Below are positions 60,007 through 64,000 of a stretch of DNA of 64,000 bases, piece by piece. Where the stretch lies: the NCBI RefSeq assembly GCF_013812825.1, contig NZ_JACCSU010000070.1, forward strand, positions 1-64,000, in the 5' to 3' direction. The DNA is from Sphingomonas sp. (GTDB taxonomy: Bacteria; Pseudomonadota; Alphaproteobacteria; Sphingomonadales; Sphingomonadaceae). Under the pieces are notes generated by a model. It was not told where the DNA came from. It ran no database searches and saw nothing but the letters and a program-made list of their open reading frames with translations. How positions within the stretch are numbered: position 1 is the stretch's first letter; every line of letters starts with the position of its first letter. A program made the translations under genes and the position numbers.

Positions 60007-61623
60007 GTGTCGAGTGAAACTGGCCTTCCAGGTGCCGAGGGGACCAAGACCGCGCCCCCGTTGAGCGCGCGCCGCGATGCGGTGATGCTGGCCGTGCTGA
60101 TCATCGCCGTCGTGCTGCTGATCTGGAACGGGAGCACCTTCTTCCGGCAAATCAGCGCGGTGGGCGCCGACCTTGGCCGCGAGGCCCGGACGGCAAGCAT
60201 CGCGCTGACCCTCAACGTCGCTCTGATCCTGTTCGGCTGGCGCCAATATGTCGACCTGCAGCATGAGGCGGAGCGTCGCGCGGACGGCGAACGGCGGGCG
60301 GCGGTCCTCGCTTCGACCGATTCCCACAGCGGCCTTCTCAACCGCAAGGGATTTGCCGACCGCGCCCAGGTGCTGGCAGAGCGGGCTTGCCGGCTCGGGC
60401 TCGACCTGGCGATCATCTCGATCCAGATCAACCGCTTCAAATCGATCAACGAGCGCCACGGCTACGACGTTGGCGACAGCCTGCTGCGCTCGATCGCCGC
60501 GGCGATGACCGAAGCGCTCGGCGAGGGCGCCGAGATCGCTCGGCTGAGCGGCGACGAATTCGCCGTCGCGCTGGCCGTCGATCCCGAGAAGCCCGGTGAC
60601 GCCGAGCACTCCGCCGAGGCCGCGATGCACGCGGTCACGACGGTGTTCACGATCGACGACCGGGTGATCCAGGTCGGGGCGTTCGCCGGAATTGCCTGGG
60701 CGCCGGCCGTCGACGTCCGGATCCCCGACCTCCTGCGCCGCGCCGACATCGCGATGGAGCACGCCAAGAGCGGCCGCTCGGCCCGGCCGGTGTGGTTCGA
60801 TGCGGGCATGGAGCGGGCGCTGATCGCCCACGGCGAGATCGAGCAGGGGATCCGCTACGGCCTCGAGCACGACCAGTTCGTCCCCTTCTTCGAGCCGCAG
60901 CTCGACCTCGAGACCGGCGAGATCGTCGGCTTCGAAGTGCTGGCGCGCTGGATTCACCCCCTTAGCGGCACCATCCAGCCCGATGTCTTCATCCCGGTCG
61001 CCGAAGAGCTCGGATTGATCGGGCGCCTGTCGGAAAAAGTGATCGCCGATGCGCTTGCACAGGCCGTGGACTGGGACCCCAAGGTCAAGATTTCGGTCAA
61101 CATCTCGCCGATCCAGCTGACCGACGCCTGGCTTGCCCAGCGCATCGTCAGGCTGCTGACGGAAACCGGTTTTCCAGCCGACCGGCTGGTGGTCGAGATC
61201 ACCGAAAGCTCGCTGGTCACCGACATCGACCTCGCCCGCTCGATCGTCACCAGCCTCAAGAACCAGGGCGTCCGACTGGCGCTCGACGATTTCGGAACCG
61301 GCTTCTCGTCGCTGTCGCACCTGCGCTCGCTGCCGTTCGACGTCATCAAGATCGACCGCAGCTTCGTCGCCAACATCCATTCGAACCGCGAGAGCGTCGC
61401 CATCGTCCGGGCCGTGACGACTCTCGCCAGCGCGCTCAATGTCCCGGTCTGCGTCGAAGGCATCGAAAGCGAAGCCGCCCACGCCGCCGTGCTCGGGCTC
61501 GGCTGCGCGGTCGGCCAGGGCTGGTATTTCGGCAAGCCGATGCCGGGCGAGCAGGCGGCGGAAATGCTGGTTCAGCGCGGGCATCAGGAACCGCAAGCGC
61601 CGCGCACCGCCGCGGCCGGCTGA
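60007..61623 (+). CDS. GGDEF-EAL cyclic-di-GMP signalling protein
   Basis: A 538-residue membrane protein with two N-terminal helices (AVMLAVLIIAVVLLIWNG, ASIALTLNVALILFGW), then a GGDEF domain and an EAL domain. The cyclase motif reads SGDEF (Ser181-Phe185), and the EAL motif reads EVLAR from Glu310, which still satisfies ExLxR. LDDFGTGFSSLSHL and IKIDRSFV are intact. Phosphodiesterase activity is likely; cyclase activity is uncertain because SGDEF variants can be active or not. It starts with GTG. Confidence 0.9.
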   Translation: MSSETGLPGAEGTKTAPPLSARRDAVMLAVLIIAVVLLIWNGSTFFRQISAVGADLGREARTASIALTLNVALILFGWRQYVDLQHEAERRADGERRAAVLASTDSHSGLLNRKGFADRAQVLAERACRLGLDLAIISIQINRFKSINERHGYDVGDSLLRSIAAAMTEALGEGAEIARLSGDEFAVALAVDPEKPGDAEHSAEAAMHAVTTVFTIDDRVIQVGAFAGIAWAPAVDVRIPDLLRRADIAMEHAKSGRSARPVWFDAGMERALIAHGEIEQGIRYGLEHDQFVPFFEPQLDLETGEIVGFEVLARWIHPLSGTIQPDVFIPVAEELGLIGRLSEKVIADALAQAVDWDPKVKISVNISPIQLTDAWLAQRIVRLLTETGFPADRLVVEITESSLVTDIDLARSIVTSLKNQGVRLALDDFGTGFSSLSHLRSLPFDVIKIDRSFVANIHSNRESVAIVRAVTTLASALNVPVCVEGIESEAAHAAVLGLGCAVGQGWYFGKPMPGEQAAEMLVQRGHQEPQAPRTAAAG

Positions 61624-61730
61624 ATCCTCCAGCAGCGACGCATGCTCCCTGTCCCACGCCGGGACGGATGGGACCCGTTGCGTCCAAAACGGTGTTGTTG
61701 GCGTGGTAAAAACCGGATTAAGACTTTCGC

Positions 61731-61955
61731 ATGGCTACCACCCGGCCCGCCACCGCGCTCGCAAGCTCGAGGCTCCGATTTGCCCGCTCTTCCATCGGAC
61801 GCGCGGCGCCGATCGATCCGCGCCGTTTTGGAAAGCGCGCGCCGGTTCACGGCGAAGCGCAGGCGCTCCCCGCGAGCAACGCGCACGATGACCTGCGCCT
61901 GTTCGCCGCGACCTTCGCGGCCGGCTTCCTGTTCGTGTCCGTCTTGATCGTCTAG
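61731..61955 (+). CDS. Small membrane-anchored hypothetical protein
   Basis: A 74-residue protein with a basic N-terminal half and a C-terminal hydrophobic helix in DLRLFAATFAAGFLFVSVLI, resembling tail-anchored small proteins I associate with sphingomonads. Function unknown. It is probably monocistronic, about 107 bp after the GGDEF-EAL gene. Confidence 0.55.
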   Translation: MATTRPATALASSRLRFARSSIGRAAPIDPRRFGKRAPVHGEAQALPASNAHDDLRLFAATFAAGFLFVSVLIV

Positions 61956-62031
61956 CGCCCGATCGTCGGGGCCGAGGCCGACCGGCTGAACGATCCGCCG
62001 TCCGACAAATCGTTAGCGGTCGAGAGCAGGA

Positions 62032-63327
62032 TCAGGGCCCGGGTGCATGGCGCGCCGACAGCAAGTTGTCGTTCCCCGCAGCTACCGCATCAGGTCTCGA
62101 TCGCAGATGGAAAACCGCTGCTGCAAGCAGTGCAATACCGCCGGCGGTCAGCAGGTCTGACTTGAGGCGTGTCGCCATCCAGAACCCGTCCATCGACGGC
62201 TCCGCTAGAAAGGCCATCTTGGCGAGGCCGGGTGCGCTCCACGTCAGAACGAGCGACAGAAGCAGAAGATTCCTGCTCGGGCCCTTGCCCAACAGCGGCA
62301 GCAAAAGCAGGCAGGTGAAGAACAGAATGAAATCATAGGCGTGCAGTTGCGCCATGCTCAGCAGAGCGGCGACCGAGACCATCCAAAAGCTGACGACGAA
62401 GCGGTCACGTTCTGCCTCAGGGCTGCGCCGCAACAGCAATTCCGCGGTCGCCCAAGCCGCAACCAGCGCGGCGACAGCGGGAATCCCGATCCCCAGATAG
62501 GCAAACAGATGCGGCAGGCCGCTGTTGTGGATCGGCCAGTTCCACGGCGACTGGCCATAGAGCTGGAGGTTCTGCAGCAGGTTGCGAGCGCTCTCCACCG
62601 TTGCTCCGAAGCCGAGCGTGAACAGGAGCGGCAGGCACGCGATGGCGGTTACCAAGAGCGCGAGTCCGGCAGCCGCCCGGGTCTCCCGCCTCGTCGCCAT
62701 CAGAGCCAAGAAAAGCAGTCCGATCGGCGGCTTCAATAGCAGGACGGCGAGGCCGGCGACTTGGGTCGGGCGGCGATTGTCAGTCAGCCCGGCAATCAGC
62801 AGTGCGAAGCCCAGCAGCACGAACAGGCCTGTCTGGCCCAGCCTCAGCACATTCTCCATGATGTCGGAAGTGAACGCGCATAGAATGAACAGGCAGGCCG
62901 GCCACAGCCACCTTCCAGCCGCCAGACGCGCGGCGCTCCTGACGAGAAGGGCGCATGCAGCCGCCGCGGCAGCGAGGTTCAGCAGTTTCCAGGCCAGGAC
63001 AGCGCTGCCGGTTTTCAACGCCGCGAGCGGAACGGCGATGATCCACCAATTGGGTGGATAAGCGAACACGGTCGCGTCCGGCGCCAGGAGGCCCGCTCCG
63101 GCAGCGAGAAATCCAGGGCCGTAAGGGTCGAGGCCGGCGCCCCACATTCGGCCGGCGACGAGGATATAGGTAAAATCGACCAAGTTCGCGGCCTTGAGCG
63201 CTCGCGTGATCATCAGCGCGGAAGCCGCAGAGATGAGGGCGAGCGCGATCCACCGTTCCGCGCGCCGCCTGGCGTTCGGCGCCGGGCGAGCCCCGGTGGG
63301 CGCCCGATCTGCCGCCTTCAATTGCAC
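62032..63327 (-). CDS. GT87/DUF2029 polyprenol-dependent glycosyltransferase
   Basis: A 431-residue polytopic membrane protein with about ten helices. YILVAGRMWGAGLDPYGP, with the acidic loop residue after helix 1, and VFAYPPNWWIIAVPLAAL are signatures of GT87 (DUF2029) GT-C enzymes, which transfer mannose or other sugars from polyprenyl phosphate. The acceptor is unknown. It starts with GTG, overlapping the 3' end of the MFS gene by 10 bp. Confidence 0.85.
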   Translation of the reverse strand: MQLKAADRAPTGARPAPNARRRAERWIALALISAASALMITRALKAANLVDFTYILVAGRMWGAGLDPYGPGFLAAGAGLLAPDATVFAYPPNWWIIAVPLAALKTGSAVLAWKLLNLAAAAAACALLVRSAARLAAGRWLWPACLFILCAFTSDIMENVLRLGQTGLFVLLGFALLIAGLTDNRRPTQVAGLAVLLLKPPIGLLFLALMATRRETRAAAGLALLVTAIACLPLLFTLGFGATVESARNLLQNLQLYGQSPWNWPIHNSGLPHLFAYLGIGIPAVAALVAAWATAELLLRRSPEAERDRFVVSFWMVSVAALLSMAQLHAYDFILFFTCLLLLPLLGKGPSRNLLLLSLVLTWSAPGLAKMAFLAEPSMDGFWMATRLKSDLLTAGGIALLAAAVFHLRSRPDAVAAGNDNLLSARHAPGP

Positions 63328-64000
63328 GCCTTATGGAGCTTCCAGCCGATCCAGGCGGCGACGGCGCTGGCCACCGCGACGATCAGCAAACTGTCGGCGA
63401 CGGTCACGCCGAGCTGCACCGCGATCGTCAGGATCAGGGTCGCGGCGACCATCATTCCGGCGTTGACGATGTTGTTGGCGGCGATCGTCCGAGCGGTTTC
63501 CGACTTGGGCACGGTGGTCGTCAGGAATGCGTAGAGCGGCACCACGAACATGCCGCCGGCGATCGCCACCCCGAGCAGGTCGACGACCACCATCCAGCTG
63601 TTGGGAAGAGCGAGGAACTGGCCGATGTCGTGGAGCTCGCCGCCGTTCGCCGGCCAGGTCCGGACCCGGCGGTAGAGGTCGAGGACGAACAGCCCCATGG
63701 CGAGCGCCGAGGCTGGCGAGTATTGAGCGCCGACGCGGCCCTTGAGCAGCCGGTTGACGGCGACCGAGCCGATCGCGACTCCGATCGAGAAGACGGCGAG
63801 GAACAGGGTCGCGACCGTCTGGTCGGAGCCGAGGCTGTTCTTGACCAGCGGCGGGAACTGGGCGGCGAGCACCGCGCCCATCGACCAGAAAAAGCTGATC
63901 GCGACGATCGCCAGGAACAGGCGCTTTACGTGCAGGGTCGCGCTCACCAGCGTGATCGACGCGCGGATGATGTGCCAGTCCATGCCGCGCTTGGGAAAGC
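63318..64000 (-). CDS. MFS transporter, cut by the window edge
   Basis: The visible 227 residues are the C-terminal half of a major facilitator permease. ISFFWSMGAVLAAQFPPLVKN and KSETARTIAANNIVNAGMM resemble LplT-type lysophospholipid transporters and the transporter half of Aas proteins. The stop codon follows the last helix, so no acyltransferase domain is fused at the C-terminus. The reading frame stays open beyond 64000; the ATG at 63983 is internal. Confidence 0.8.
   Translation of the reverse strand, partial: FPKRGMDWHIIRASITLVSATLHVKRLFLAIVAISFFWSMGAVLAAQFPPLVKNSLGSDQTVATLFLAVFSIGVAIGSVAVNRLLKGRVGAQYSPASALAMGLFVLDLYRRVRTWPANGGELHDIGQFLALPNSWMVVVDLLGVAIAGGMFVVPLYAFLTTTVPKSETARTIAANNIVNAGMMVAATLILTIAVQLGVTVADSLLIVAVASAVAAWIGWKLHKACN

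Overview
The window looks like chromosome of a high-GC alphaproteobacterium of the order Sphingomonadales (Sphingomonas or Sphingomicrobium type). The clues are the alphaproteobacterial DUF1476 ATPase-inhibitor gene, a FYDLN-type acidic protein, a large TonB-dependent receptor operon containing tryptophan-halogenase-like flavoproteins, an Entner-Doudoroff operon, and intergenic palindromes of types I associate with sphingomonads. Most of the window is ordinary chromosomal coding sequence. There is no rRNA, CRISPR array, prophage or canonical IS transposase. Three tRNA genes are present. The left edge starts in a run of 18 C and cuts an L,D-transpeptidase gene; the right edge cuts an MFS transporter.

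Layout. 0-3.5 kb: two tandem periplasmic L,D-transpeptidases and a TonB-like protein. 3.5-6.5 kb: accC-accB (fatty acid synthesis) and, divergently, thiS-thiG (thiazole synthesis). 6.5-9.7 kb: a SAM methyltransferase, pcm coupled to an erythromycin-esterase-like gene, and an intergenic region with two perfect DnaA boxes. 9.7-15.6 kb: a ThDP-dependent 2-oxoacid decarboxylase-like enzyme with an aldehyde dehydrogenase, divergent from an SCP2-like protein, the CoA-transferase pair scoAB and two small lipoproteins. A compact DUF559 nuclease element with structured inverted ends and 17-bp direct repeats sits in the divergent promoter region. 15.6-27.4 kb: quinone reductase, DUF1476, bolA-grxD, a glycosyltransferase, an MBL hydrolase, DUF4230, nadA, DUF6766, DUF4112 with a solute-binding lipoprotein, and a class A PBP. 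27.5-28 kb: an orphan Flp pilin and a small ESFPASDPP-motif protein.

28-49.7 kb is a sugar-utilisation block. It has two MFS transporters, a LacI regulator and, divergently, a TonB receptor followed by a nearly gapless operon: halogenase-like flavoprotein, GH13 amylase, GH13 glucosidase, GH97 glucosidase, second halogenase-like flavoprotein, secreted esterase, then zwf-edd-glk-eda. The inferred job is uptake of alpha-glucan oligosaccharides, hydrolysis to glucose in the periplasm, transport, phosphorylation and Entner-Doudoroff catabolism, under LacI control.

49.7-51.1 kb holds two tRNAs, a FYDLN protein and cmk. The usual cmk-rpsA-ihfB neighbourhood is then split by about 6.5 kb of accessory sequence. 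That stretch has a frameshifted third L,D-transpeptidase, a YkgJ-type cysteine-cluster protein, an aquaporin, a Crp/Fnr regulator, a single-domain response regulator, and five full or decayed copies of one palindromic repeat. rpsA, ihfB, tRNA-Leu, a GGDEF-EAL protein, a GT87 membrane glycosyltransferase and the cut MFS gene finish the window.

All functions are read from recognisable motifs and gene context. No similarity searches were run.
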